A program made the position numbers and the translations under genes. From UBA5189 sp040389445 (lineage in GTDB: Bacteria > Chloroflexota > Limnocylindria > Limnocylindrales > CSP1-4), in NCBI GenBank assembly GCA_040389445.1, contig JAZJZX010000025.1, positions 42,128 through 106,127 of the forward strand: a stretch of 64,000 nt of DNA, written 5' to 3'. Numbering within the stretch: position 1 is the stretch's first letter; every line of letters starts with the position of its first letter. The notes beneath the pieces were generated by a model. That model was not told the DNA's origin, made no database searches, and worked only from the letters and a program-made list of their open reading frames with translations. Positions 8,155-16,985 of the stretch are shown piece after piece.

Positions 8155-9966
8155 CTAGCTTTCGTCCGTTCGAAGCATGGCGAGGAAGGCCTCCTGCGGG
8201 ATCTCGACCGATCCGACGCGCTTCATGCGGCGCTTGCCCTCCTTCTGCTTCTCGAGCAGCTTGCGCTTGCGGCTGATATCGCCACCGTAGCACTTGGCGA
8301 GGACGTTCTTCCGCATGGCGCGCACCGATTCACGGGCCACCACGTTGGAGCCGATGGCGGCCTGGATCGGGATCTCGAACATCTGGCGAGGGATGAGCTG
8401 CTTGAGGCGTTCGGCAAGCGTCCGTCCGAGCGAGACCGACTTGTCGCGATGGACGATCATCGAGAGGGCGTCCACCGGCTCGCCGGCCACCAGCACGTCG
8501 AGCTTCACGAGCTGCGCCGCCCGGTAACCGATCTCCTCGTAGTCCATCGACGCGTAGCCCGCCGTGCGCGTCTTGAGCTGGTCGAAGTAATCGACGATCA
8601 ACTCGGCCAGCGGCAGTTCGAACTTCATCAGGACCCGGACCGGGTCGATGTACTCGAGTCCGACGAAGCTGCCGCGCCGGTTCGTCGAGAGCTCCATGAG
8701 CGGGCCGATGTAGGTCGATGGGGTCACCACGGACAACAGGACCCACGGCTCCAGGATCTCCTCGATCTCGGACACAGGCGGCAGGTGCGCCGGGTTGTCG
8801 ATGGTGATCGTGCCGCGCCCGTGGGTCATCAGGACCTGGTATTCGACCGACGGAGCCGAGGCGATGAGGTCCAGGTTGAACTCCCGCTCCAGCCGTTCCT
8901 GGACGATCTCCATGTGGAGCAGGCCGAGAAACCCGCACCGGAAGCCGAACCCGAGCGCGACCGAACTTTCCGGCTCGTAGGTGAAGGACGCGTCGTTGAG
9001 ATGGAGTTTCTCGATGGCATCGCGGAGGAGCGGGTAATCCTCACCGCTGACCGGGTAGATGCCCGCGAAAACGAGGCTCTTGGCCTCCTGGTAGCCGGGC
9101 AGGGGTTCGCCGGCGGGGGAGGCAGCTGCGGTGATCGTGTCGCCGACCTGCGCCTCACGGACGTTCTTCAGGCCGGTCGCGACGTAGCCGACGTCGCCGG
9201 CATGGATCTCCGGAACCGGCACGAGCGCGGGACGGAAGAAGCCCAGTTCCAGGAGATCCGCCTCGGCGCCCGACTGCATCAGCCGGATCCGATCGTGGCT
9301 GCGGAGCGTCCCCTGGGCGAGGCGGACGTACACGATGACGCCCTTGTACTGGTCGTAATGCGAGTCGAACACGAGCGCCTGGAGGGGCCCGGCCGGGTCG
9401 CCCTTCGGGGCAGGAACGCGCGCCACGATCGCCTCGAGGATCTCCGTGATCCCGATCCCCTCCTTCGCCGACGCGAGGATCACTTCCTCGCGCGGAATGG
9501 CGAGGATGTTTTCGAGCTCGTCCATGACCACCTCCGGCTGCGCCGACGGGAGGTCGATCTTGTTGAGCACGGGGATGATCGTCAGGCCCTCCTTGAGGGC
9601 CAGGTGGACGTTGGCGAGGGTCTGGGCTTCGATGCCCTGGGCCGCGTCGACCACGAGAATCGCGCCCTCGCACGCCTGCAGGCTGCGGCTGACCTCGTAG
9701 CTGAAGTCGACGTGGCCGGGCGTATCGATGAGGTTGAGGCCGTAGGTGATCCCGTCGGCGGCCGTGTATTCAAGGCGCACGGCACGCGCCTTGATGGTGA
9801 TCCCCTTTTCGCGCTCGAGGTCCATCGAATCGAGGACCTGGCTCGTCATCTGCCGGGGATCGATGGCATGGGTCGCCTCGAGCAGCCGATCGGCGAGCGT
9901 GCTCTTGCCGTGATCGATGTGGGCGATGATCGAGAAGTTGCGGAGACGGGCTTGCGGAATCGACAC
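8155..9966 (-). CDS. lepA: Elongation factor 4 (LepA)
   Basis: Ribosome-associated GTPase that back-translocates or remodels stalled ribosomes. It has 603 residues, typical for LepA. G1 is AHIDHGKSTLADRL at about residue 15, G3 DTPGHVDFSYE, G4 NKIDLPSA. The LepA-specific C-terminal domain ends with the basic segment CYGGDISRKRKLLEKQKEGKRR split over about residues 570-590. The start is GTG at 9966. A TAGACT -10 box lies only eight bases upstream of it, so the message may lack a leader. Confidence 0.98.
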   Translation of the reverse strand: MSIPQARLRNFSIIAHIDHGKSTLADRLLEATHAIDPRQMTSQVLDSMDLEREKGITIKARAVRLEYTAADGITYGLNLIDTPGHVDFSYEVSRSLQACEGAILVVDAAQGIEAQTLANVHLALKEGLTIIPVLNKIDLPSAQPEVVMDELENILAIPREEVILASAKEGIGITEILEAIVARVPAPKGDPAGPLQALVFDSHYDQYKGVIVYVRLAQGTLRSHDRIRLMQSGAEADLLELGFFRPALVPVPEIHAGDVGYVATGLKNVREAQVGDTITAAASPAGEPLPGYQEAKSLVFAGIYPVSGEDYPLLRDAIEKLHLNDASFTYEPESSVALGFGFRCGFLGLLHMEIVQERLEREFNLDLIASAPSVEYQVLMTHGRGTITIDNPAHLPPVSEIEEILEPWVLLSVVTPSTYIGPLMELSTNRRGSFVGLEYIDPVRVLMKFELPLAELIVDYFDQLKTRTAGYASMDYEEIGYRAAQLVKLDVLVAGEPVDALSMIVHRDKSVSLGRTLAERLKQLIPRQMFEIPIQAAIGSNVVARESVRAMRKNVLAKCYGGDISRKRKLLEKQKEGKRRMKRVGSVEIPQEAFLAMLRTDES

Positions 9967-9974
9967 AGGGCGGG

Positions 9975-9980
9975 AGTCTA
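9975..9980 (-). promoter_or_regulatory. Candidate -10 box of lepA, giving a leaderless transcript
   Basis: TAGACT on the minus strand with eight bases to the GTG start of lepA, which leaves almost no room for a 5' leader. No good -35 is seen and no ribosome binding site lies in the interval. Confidence 0.4.
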
Positions 9981-10118
9981 GCGGGTCGGCCTCGATGGCC
10001 CATTGTCGAGCGCCAGGCCAGGGCTGTGCTCGTGCTCGCCGCCCGGTCGCCTGACCGCCCCCGGCGACACGCCATCGACGGGATGGATTAGGATCGGCGA
10101 CCGTAGGAGCTACCCGAC

Positions 10119-10769
10119 TTGCATTCCGGCCTGCCCGCCCTCCCGTCCGATCTCATCGACGGATATCGCCGCTTTCGATCCGGTCGGTACGCGGTCGAAC
10201 ACGAGCGCTATCGAACGCTCGCGGCCGGCCCGCAGCGTCCGGGAACGATGATCATCGCGTGCTCCGATTCACGGTCGGCACCCGAGGCGGTGTTCGATGC
10301 GCGCCCGGGCGAACTGTTCGTCGTGCGGAATGTCGCCGCGCTCGTGCCGGTCTACGCGCCGGACGAGCGGGCTCATGCCGCGAGCGCGGCGCTCGAATAC
10401 GCGGTGCTGGCCCTCGGGGTAGCCTCGATCATCGTCATGGGCCACGGCCGGTGCGGCGGCATCGCGGCGGCCCACGCCGATGCCGCGCCGCTGTCGTCAA
10501 CGGATTTCATCGGAACCTGGGTCCAGGGCATTCGGGCACTCGTCCCGGACCACCGGGCTGCTGCGTCCGGAGACCCGGCGGCGCTCAGTCTGGCCCTCGA
10601 ACGCGCCTCTGTTGAACAGTCGATCGCGAACCTGCGGACGTTCCCCTGGATACGATCGCGCGAGGCCTCGGGCACGCTCGCGCTTGCCGGGGCGTGGTTT
10701 GACATTGCCCTCGGCGAATTGCATGGTCTCGGGCCTTCCGGCTGGGAGCGTATCGACGAGCGAGATTGA
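10119..10769 (+). CDS. Beta-class carbonic anhydrase
   Basis: Interconverts carbon dioxide and bicarbonate in the cytosol. It has 216 residues. The zinc ligands are in CSDSR (about residue 48) and GHGRCGG (about residue 107), exactly the beta-class pattern. TTG at 10119 is taken as start with an AGGAGC motif ten bases upstream; no closer ATG or GTG fits. It is a single gene convergent with the EamA transporter gene. Some homologues belong to a carbonic anhydrase-like group of uncertain activity, but the metal ligands are complete here. Confidence 0.9.
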   Translation: MHSGLPALPSDLIDGYRRFRSGRYAVEHERYRTLAAGPQRPGTMIIACSDSRSAPEAVFDARPGELFVVRNVAALVPVYAPDERAHAASAALEYAVLALGVASIIVMGHGRCGGIAAAHADAAPLSSTDFIGTWVQGIRALVPDHRAAASGDPAALSLALERASVEQSIANLRTFPWIRSREASGTLALAGAWFDIALGELHGLGPSGWERIDERD

Positions 10770-10826
10770 CGTCGAACAGGGAGGGGCCGATGGGGCGCCC
10801 ACCGGACAGACCGCCGCCGGAACCGC

Positions 10827-11786
10827 TCAGGCGCGGACGATGGCGAGGACGGTCACCCCGATGGCGATGACCGTGATCCCGGCCAGCTGGACCCGTGCCA
10901 ATCGCTCACCGAACAGGACGAAGGCGGACAGCGCGGCGATCGCCGCGAACTGGGAACTGAGGACCGCTGCCGTGGCCGGGCTTGCATGCGCTCCGGTGAT
11001 GTAGAGGGCTGAGCCGAGTGCCTCCAGAGCGCCGGAGATGACGACGAGCGGCAGCGCTCGGCGCGAGAGGCGAAGGCGACCACGTGCCACGAGCGGCAGG
11101 GCAATGAGCACGACGCCGACCGCGCGTGAGGTGAGCAGGATCCAGCTGATCGGCACATCGCCCAACCGGGCACTGGTGATGAGACCGATGGAGAAGGCCG
11201 CGGCGGCGCTGATGGCCAGGAGCACGCTCTTTCGAGTCGCGGCGGCATCCTCCCGCCCGTGTCGAGGTGCCGCGGCCGGTTCGGGGGCGGTGGGCGCCGG
11301 GACCACCGCCAAGGGATCGTCCGCATCGAACGCGACGGCCGGCGCGCCGGTGGCCGCGACCTCGTCCGCCCGCCGGTCGATCGAGGCAAGGACGACACCG
11401 ATCGCAATCGCGCCGAGTACGAGCGCCGTCGGTACACCGAGCGCCTCCCCGAGGACCACCGACGCGAGCGCCGAGACCCCGCCCTCGGTCGAGACAATCG
11501 GCGTCACGATGGAGACACGCCCGATGACCAGGGCCTGGTAGGCGAGCAGCAGGCCGCCCGTGTAGGAGAGGCCGTTGACGACCAGCCCGAGGATCTGCGG
11601 AGTCGACATCGGCGCGAGCGTCGGCAGCGAGGCGATCGTGGGTGGGATGCTGACGACGAGACCGACGATCATCACCCAGGCCAGGACGGACATCGGGCCG
11701 ATCAATCGACTTGACCGCGACGAGCAGAGTGTCGCGATGGCCCAGGAAATCGCGGCCCCGAGGCCGCCCACAATCGCGATCATCAT
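10827..11786 (-). CDS. EamA/DMT-family transporter
   Basis: A 319-residue inner-membrane protein with ten predicted hydrophobic helices in two EamA halves: about residues 1-140 and, after a hydrophilic Ala/Pro/Asp-rich linker of about 45 residues, 190-319. The second half contains SALYITGAHASPATAAVLSSQF, the typical helix pair of drug/metabolite exporters, broken here only by length. The substrate cannot be read from sequence. It appears to be a single gene, convergent with carbonic anhydrase. Confidence 0.85.
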   Translation of the reverse strand: MMIAIVGGLGAAISWAIATLCSSRSSRLIGPMSVLAWVMIVGLVVSIPPTIASLPTLAPMSTPQILGLVVNGLSYTGGLLLAYQALVIGRVSIVTPIVSTEGGVSALASVVLGEALGVPTALVLGAIAIGVVLASIDRRADEVAATGAPAVAFDADDPLAVVPAPTAPEPAAAPRHGREDAAATRKSVLLAISAAAAFSIGLITSARLGDVPISWILLTSRAVGVVLIALPLVARGRLRLSRRALPLVVISGALEALGSALYITGAHASPATAAVLSSQFAAIAALSAFVLFGERLARVQLAGITVIAIGVTVLAIVRA

Positions 11787-11805
11787 GTGCAGTCTGACAG
11801 GGCGG

Positions 11806-11867
11806 CGGGCTCCTGCGCCGCAGGCTCCTGCGCCGCGGGCTCCTACCGCCGCGGGCTCCTACCGCCG
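11806..11867. repeat. 15-16-bp tandem repeat between the EamA gene and a surface-protein gene
   Basis: Four copies of GGGCTCCTGCGCCGC-like units, drifting to GGGCTCCTACCGCCGC. It overlaps the stop of the surface-protein gene and therefore encodes its last residues. Confidence 0.75.
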
Positions 11868-13955
11868 CGGTGTGCCACCCCGCCACGATCGTGCGCCGAA
11901 CCGCGAGAGGCGCCACGACAGCAGGGCCATTCCGGACAGGACGACCAGGGTGACCAGCAGTTCGAAGCCGGCCCTGCTCGACGCCTGAGCGCCGTTGTCA
12001 AGGCCCCCTGGCGGCGCAGGCGAGTCCGACGGTGTCGACGTTTCCGCGAGCACCCGCTGGACGCCGACCCCCGCAGAATCGCCGGAAGTCCCCGTCTCGT
12101 CGCTATCGATCGTGGCCACGTTCCTGAGGGGCTGCGGCAGGTCGAACGACCCCGCGGCCACCTGGACCCGGTACGTCAGGGAACCATTCGTCGTGGCGCG
12201 CGGAGCGGTCCAGCGCAGCGTCAGCGTCCCGGGATCGTAGCCCTGGAACGCGAACTCGGTGCTCGCGGTGGCGGAGCCGGCGATGTACGCAAGCCCCTGG
12301 GGCAGTACATCCGTGATCACGGCGTTGCTCACCGAGGCACCCGCGACCCCGTAGGCAAGGGTGAAGGTGAGCATGTCGCCGACCTTCGCGATCCCGGTCC
12401 CGGCAGCCGATGTCCCGGCCCCGGAGTCGTTGGTCCAGGTCTTCACGATGCTGAGTTGCGGGATCGTGGTCGGGGCCTGGTCGACCGTGTGGCCGATACT
12501 CGTGGTGCTGCCGTTGAAGCCGGCCTCCCCGCTGTAGTCAGCGGATATCGTCCTGGCGCCGGGGCTCATGGAGACGAGGCTGCAGGAGCCTGATCCGTTC
12601 GCGAGGGCGATCGTGCAGTTCGCGCCTCCATCGGAGATGGTGACCACGCCGGGCGGGATGCCTGCGCCCGGAAGGTTGGCGGAGACAGACGCAGCCACGG
12701 CGTAGGTCTGACCGACGACGGTGTTCGTCGCGCCGAGTTCGAGCGCGTTCGTGATGACCACGGTCGTGTCGGCCTTGTCGACGATCTGGCCACCGACAAG
12801 ACTCCGGGCGGAGCCGACGACCTTCGAGTTGCCGCCATATCTGGCCGATACCGTGTGCTTGCCGACCGGGAGAACGGACGTCGAGATCGATGCCCGCCCG
12901 CGCACGAGCGCCACCGAACCAACCGAAACCCTGTCGATGAAGAACTCGACCCTCCCGGTTGCGGCGCGCGAACCCGGTCCGCCGATCGTGGCCGTGAAGG
13001 TCACGCTCTCGCCGAATACGGAGGCATTGCGACTGCTCGAGACGGAGGTCGAAGTGATGGCCCGGCCGACGCTCAGGCTGCGGCTCACTGGTGGGGCGGG
13101 GGCGTAGGTCGCGTTGCCGCCCTGGGTCGCCAGGATGGAACAGGTGCCGACCGTCACGAGGTGGACGGTGGTTGCCGTGGGCATCGTGCAGACCAGCGGA
13201 GTGGTCGAGGCGAAGGTGACGGGCAGGGTCGAGGATGCGGTCGCGCTGACGGAGAAGTCGGGGCTGCCGTATCTCCTGTCGGCGAGGGCCCCGAACGTGA
13301 TGGTCTGGCTCCGCTTCCTGGTATCGGGCCCGGTTGGGGTCCCCGGCCTGATCGTCATGGCCAGCGTGTCTGAACCGATTGGCGCGCTGGCACGAATGGT
13401 GTGATCTCCAATCGACCAATTGCGGTAATAGAAGGTCGCGACGTGCCGTTCGTCGGACGCAGACGATGCATCGCTGAGTACGATCTCGGTGATCGGTGCG
13501 CCGGCGGCGGTGGCGGAAAAGATCCCTCCGGTCCCACCGTCGGAGAGAGCGACGGTGGCGTTGGCTCGTCGAGCCGACGAGGAGACGCCGGGCATCGTGC
13601 ACTCCTCTTCGGACGTCCCGCGCGAAGCCAGGATCCGGATCTTCGTGGAGTTCGCACCCGCTGCGATGGTCTGCGCAGGCGTCGTGAACAGCAGGTTGTC
13701 GCACGTGTCCGGCGTCTCTTCGGGCGAGAAGGCCGGCGAGCCGGTGCCGACGGACGGGTCCATCGAGGCGTTGCCCGCGATCGCCTGGATCGGCGAGGAA
13801 GACGCGAGAAGGAGCAGGGCCGGGAACAGGAGGACAAATCGAAGCCCGGGCGGCGAGTGCCGAACGCTCGTCGAGCGTCGGACACTGGTCGAACCTGGCA
13901 CCTGAAGGTCCCTCGATTTCTTCTGGACTGCCGCCGTGGACGGCCGGATGCGCAT
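11859..13955 (-). CDS. Large exported, C-terminally anchored Ig-like/DUF11 repeat protein
   Basis: A 698-residue cell-surface protein. A basic N-terminus and hydrophobic core (about residues 38-58) form a signal peptide ending near QAIAG. The middle holds two or more Ig-like (Big_3/invasin-type) repeats, marked by YGSPDFSVSAT, VFGESVTFTATI and GKHTVSARYGG. The DUF11-type domain at about 500-615 begins LSIVKTW and contains ITDVLPQGLAYI. A transmembrane helix (ELLVTLVVLSGMALLSW) and a basic tail close the protein. This is the layout of adhesion or cell-wall stalk proteins; the ligand is unknown. The ATG at 13955 lacks a good ribosome site, so the true start may be a little further in. Confidence 0.75.
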   Translation of the reverse strand: MRIRPSTAAVQKKSRDLQVPGSTSVRRSTSVRHSPPGLRFVLLFPALLLLASSSPIQAIAGNASMDPSVGTGSPAFSPEETPDTCDNLLFTTPAQTIAAGANSTKIRILASRGTSEEECTMPGVSSSARRANATVALSDGGTGGIFSATAAGAPITEIVLSDASSASDERHVATFYYRNWSIGDHTIRASAPIGSDTLAMTIRPGTPTGPDTRKRSQTITFGALADRRYGSPDFSVSATASSTLPVTFASTTPLVCTMPTATTVHLVTVGTCSILATQGGNATYAPAPPVSRSLSVGRAITSTSVSSSRNASVFGESVTFTATIGGPGSRAATGRVEFFIDRVSVGSVALVRGRASISTSVLPVGKHTVSARYGGNSKVVGSARSLVGGQIVDKADTTVVITNALELGATNTVVGQTYAVAASVSANLPGAGIPPGVVTISDGGANCTIALANGSGSCSLVSMSPGARTISADYSGEAGFNGSTTSIGHTVDQAPTTIPQLSIVKTWTNDSGAGTSAAGTGIAKVGDMLTFTLAYGVAGASVSNAVITDVLPQGLAYIAGSATASTEFAFQGYDPGTLTLRWTAPRATTNGSLTYRVQVAAGSFDLPQPLRNVATIDSDETGTSGDSAGVGVQRVLAETSTPSDSPAPPGGLDNGAQASSRAGFELLVTLVVLSGMALLSWRLSRFGARSWRGGTPRR

Positions 13956-14281
13956 TCAGTCTTGAGGGGCTGATCGGACGACCGGCTCAGGGTCCCAGCA
14001 TGGCCGATGGTACCCCGGGACGGGCCCCGGACGCACTGTCCTCCTCGCTCCATGACGCGCAATTCCGAGCGAGGGACGACCCCACCCTGCTCTGGCTCGA
14101 CCGAGCAGGATCGCTGTATCTTGCCGCGGGAGTCCTGGTTTCGAGCCGGCCGAACACGGATTGCGGAGGCGCTCCCCACTCCGATGACCGACAACGCGAC
14201 ACTCTGGTACCATCCCCGTTCGCGCCCGGTGCCTGTGCGCCCGCGCCATCGACCCAGATCACGCATGAGAGGTTTCGCACC
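13956..14281. other. Divergent intergenic region upstream of rpsT
   Basis: About 325 bp between the divergent surface-protein and S20 genes. An open frame runs through it in phase with S20, but its translation does not resemble S20 or any protein I know, so I treat it as leader. GAGAGG at 14267-14272 is the ribosome site of rpsT. No confident promoter or riboswitch is seen. Confidence 0.5.
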
Positions 14282-14950
14282 TTGGCCAAGACGCCCCGGA
14301 CATGGACAGGCGCTCGCTCACCGTCGGGCCTGAAGCGCGTCCGAACCGCAGAGCGCCGGCACGCGATCCTCGGCCCCCGCCGCACCGCCGCCAGGACGCT
14401 CGTGAAGAACGCGCTGACCGCCGCGATCGCGCCGACCGAGGGCGTCGACACGCAGACAGCCCTCACTGATGCCATCAGCGCCCTCGATCGAGCGGCGAAG
14501 GTCGGCGCCATTCACCCGAACGCGGCCGCGCGCCGAAAGTCACGTCTCGTCCGCAAGGTCAACGCCGCGGTCGGAGGATCCACGGCAGCGTCGTCCCACG
14601 TCGCCAAGACCATCGGCAAGGCCGCTGCGCAGAAGGCTGCCAAGGCGCGCATCGCCGCCGGCAAGGCCGGCAAGGCAAAGGGCGCCCAGACCGCGGCGGG
14701 CAAGGCTCGTGCGGCGCTGAGCAAGTCCAGCCGGGCCGAGGCCGCAGCGGCCGCAAGTGCCGCAGCCGCGAAGGCAGCCGCCGCAACGGCAGCGCCGAAG
14801 GCCGCGGTCGCCAAGCCGAAGGCCGCCAAGGCGAAGGCTGCCAAGGCAACCCCGACGCCGAAGACCGCGAAGGCGACCGGAACCAGGACGCCCGCGGCCA
14901 AGGCGACGGCTGCCGGGAAGGCACCGGCCGGGAAGGCCGTCAAGGCCTGA
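14282..14950 (+). CDS. rpsT: 30S ribosomal protein S20 with a long Ala/Lys-rich C-terminal tail
   Basis: Residues 1-99 match S20, which binds 16S rRNA helices in the small subunit: LKRVRTAERR at about 17-26, then LDRAAKVGAIHPNAAARRKSRL at about 68-89, split here only by length. Residues 100-222 are an extension built almost entirely of Ala, Lys, Gly, Pro and Thr (repeats of AAKAKAAKA, KPKAAKAKAA and GKAPAGKA), very like histone H1 or the tail of mycobacterial HupB. TTG at 14282 is taken as start because GAGAGG lies nine bases upstream and S20 homology begins there. Typical S20 is about 85-90 residues, so this protein is 2.5 times the usual length. Confidence 0.88.
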   Translation: MAKTPRTWTGARSPSGLKRVRTAERRHAILGPRRTAARTLVKNALTAAIAPTEGVDTQTALTDAISALDRAAKVGAIHPNAAARRKSRLVRKVNAAVGGSTAASSHVAKTIGKAAAQKAAKARIAAGKAGKAKGAQTAAGKARAALSKSSRAEAAAAASAAAAKAAAATAAPKAAVAKPKAAKAKAAKATPTPKTAKATGTRTPAAKATAAGKAPAGKAVKA

Positions 14951-14983
14951 CCTCGAGTCCGGGGCGGCTCCTTCGCCGACCCG

Positions 14984-15042
14984 GGCAACGCTTCGCGGCC
15001 CGGCCTCAGCGCTTCGCGGCCCGGTCAACGCTTCGCCGCGGC
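14984..15042. repeat. Short tandem repeat downstream of rpsT
   Basis: Three imperfect copies of a unit of about 20 bp containing ACGCTTCGCGGCCCGG. It lies between the convergent ends of rpsT and the membrane-protein gene. Confidence 0.65.
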
Positions 15043-15079
15043 GTTCCGTGCAACCGGGCGCGGATTCTCCAGCGACGGT

Positions 15080-15667
15080 CTACGCGGTCCTTGGTCGGGT
15101 GATCCCGTACAGGACGCCGCCCGCGACGCCAAACGACGCGGAGAGCAGGATCAGCATCGAGGCCGTGGACCACTGCTGGGTCCAGTAGTACGTGGAGAAT
15201 GCGGCCGCATCGGTCACGCCCGCCCTGATCAGCGTTTCGCTCTGATCCTCGAGATAGCGCCGGTACACGCAGTCCGCCCCCGCCTGGCACGAGATGCGGC
15301 CACCCAGGCCTGGATCCCGGTAGCCATCGTCCGCGGCAAAGAACAGCGCCTTCACGCCGATGAGCAGCGCCGCGAGCGTCAAGCCCGTGAGGACGCCGGC
15401 GAACACGGCGTTGCTGAGCATCCGGAGCCACGCGCCGCGGGCCGTACCCGACCGGGCGTTGGCGTAGTACCCGATCAGGAGGCCCGTCGGGACGGACAGC
15501 ACCCAGTACACCGGCTCGATCGGTATGACGAGCAGGAAGCTCACCCCGATCGTGACGGCCATGCCGATCCCGACGAAGGCGGCCGTGATCGCGCCGCGAT
15601 CCACGACGCGACGCATCATGGCGTGGGGCTGCTCCAGGTCGAGACGCTCACGCGCCGGCCAACCCAT
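15080..15667 (-). CDS. Four-helix membrane protein of unknown function downstream of eno
   Basis: I do not recognise a family. Starting at 15667 it has 195 residues and overlaps the 3' end of eno by 20 bp; starting at the ATG at 15619 it has 179 residues and no overlap. Neither has a strong ribosome site. Four hydrophobic segments are visible: AITAAFVGIGMAVTIGV, VYWVLSVPTGLLIGYY, VFAGVLTGLTLAALLIGV and ILLSASFGVAGGVLYGI. A loop of about 45 residues with two cysteines (ISCQAGADCVY) sits between the third and fourth. It is probably the last gene of the gap-pgk-eno unit. Confidence 0.6.
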   Translation of the reverse strand: MGWPARERLDLEQPHAMMRRVVDRGAITAAFVGIGMAVTIGVSFLLVIPIEPVYWVLSVPTGLLIGYYANARSGTARGAWLRMLSNAVFAGVLTGLTLAALLIGVKALFFAADDGYRDPGLGGRISCQAGADCVYRRYLEDQSETLIRAGVTDAAAFSTYYWTQQWSTASMLILLSASFGVAGGVLYGITRPRTA

Positions 15668-16985
15668 CGGGAGGCAGGCCTGCCAGCGCCGCGCGGCCCA
15701 GGTACACCGCGCCGTCTCCTAGCTCCTCCTCGATCCGGAGAAGCCGGTTGTACTTCGCGACGCGCTCGGACCGCGAAGGAGCGCCCGTCTTGATCTGCCC
15801 CGTGCCCATCGCGACGACGAAGTCGGCGATCGTGGTGTCCTCGGTCTCGCCGGAGCGATGGGACACGACCGCGGCCCAGCCGGCTCGGCGCGCGGTCTCG
15901 ATGGCGTCGACGGTCTCGCTGAGCGTCCCGATCTGATTGAGCTTCACCAGGACCGCGTTCGCCGAACGCTCCCGGATTCCCCGCCGGATTCGTTCGGGAT
16001 TCGTCACCAGCAGGTCGTCGCCGACCAGCTGGATCCGGCCGCCGAGGCGCTCCGTGAGCGCCGCCCAGCCGACCCAGTCGTCCTCGGCGAGTCCATCCTC
16101 GAGCGACACGATGGGGTAGCGCGCCGTCCAATCTGCCCACAGGTCGATGAGCTCGCCCGAGTCGAGCGTTCGCCCCTCCCGCTCCAGGACGTAGCGCGTC
16201 GGGGCGCCGTCCTGCCCGCTGCCCGGCTCGACCAGCTCCGTGGTTGCCGGATCCAGGGCGATTGCGACGTCCTCACCGGGACGATAGCCGGCGGCCTCGA
16301 TTGACCGGACCACGATCTCGAGGGCCGCCTCGTTCGACGGCAGGGACGGCGCGAAGCCGCCCTCATCACCCTGGCCGGTGGCGTGACCGCCGTCGCGAAG
16401 GAGCGTCCGGAGTGCCGCAAAGATCTCGGCCCCGGCGCGGAGCGCCTCCGCGAAGGTCGGCAGGCCGACCGGCATGACCATGAACTCCTGGAAGTCCGTG
16501 GAGTCATGGGCGTGCTTCCCACCGTTGAGGATGTTGAACATCGGGACCGGCAGGATGCGGGCACCGACCCCGCCGAGGTAGCGATACAGCGGGAGGTCCA
16601 GGGCAGAGGCGCTGGCGTGGGCGCACGCCAGCGACACGCCGAGAATCGCGTTGGCACCCAGGCGGCTCTTGTTCGACGTGCCGTCGAGATCCATCAGCAC
16701 CCGGTCGACGCCGGCCTGATCGGCAGCATCCAGGCCGACCATCGCCGGGCCGATCTCCGCGACGACGTGCTCGACCGCCTTTCTGACGCCCTTGCCGCCG
16801 AACCGACCCTTGTCCCCGTCGCGAAGTTCGACCGCCTCGTAGGCGCCGGTCGAGGCACCCGACGGAACGGCCGCCCGACCCACGGACCCGTCGGTGAGGA
16901 GCACGTCCACCTCGACCGTCGGGTTGCCCCGGGAGTCCAGGATTTCGCGCGCCTCCACGAGCGCGATGGATGTGTCGACGCTCAT
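15648..16985 (-). CDS. eno: Enolase
   Basis: Converts 2-phosphoglycerate to phosphoenolpyruvate; cytosolic. It has 445 residues. Seen are the N-terminal AREILDSRGNPTVEVDV, the substrate-loop segment SGASTGAYEAVELRDGD, GGKHAHDSTDFQEFM near 155, the metal-binding SLEDGLAEDDW near 300 and the signature SHRSGETEDTTIAD near 385. Its ATG overlaps the pgk stop by four bases (ATGA), so it is the third gene of gap-pgk-eno. Confidence 0.98.
   Translation of the reverse strand: MSVDTSIALVEAREILDSRGNPTVEVDVLLTDGSVGRAAVPSGASTGAYEAVELRDGDKGRFGGKGVRKAVEHVVAEIGPAMVGLDAADQAGVDRVLMDLDGTSNKSRLGANAILGVSLACAHASASALDLPLYRYLGGVGARILPVPMFNILNGGKHAHDSTDFQEFMVMPVGLPTFAEALRAGAEIFAALRTLLRDGGHATGQGDEGGFAPSLPSNEAALEIVVRSIEAAGYRPGEDVAIALDPATTELVEPGSGQDGAPTRYVLEREGRTLDSGELIDLWADWTARYPIVSLEDGLAEDDWVGWAALTERLGGRIQLVGDDLLVTNPERIRRGIRERSANAVLVKLNQIGTLSETVDAIETARRAGWAAVVSHRSGETEDTTIADFVVAMGTGQIKTGAPSRSERVAKYNRLLRIEEELGDGAVYLGRAALAGLPPDGLAGA

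Noticed and set aside
14000..14281. N-terminal extension of S20
   Set aside because: The frame is open from 14000, but the extra 94 residues lack S20 similarity, and a ribosome site fits the TTG at 14282 where homology begins.
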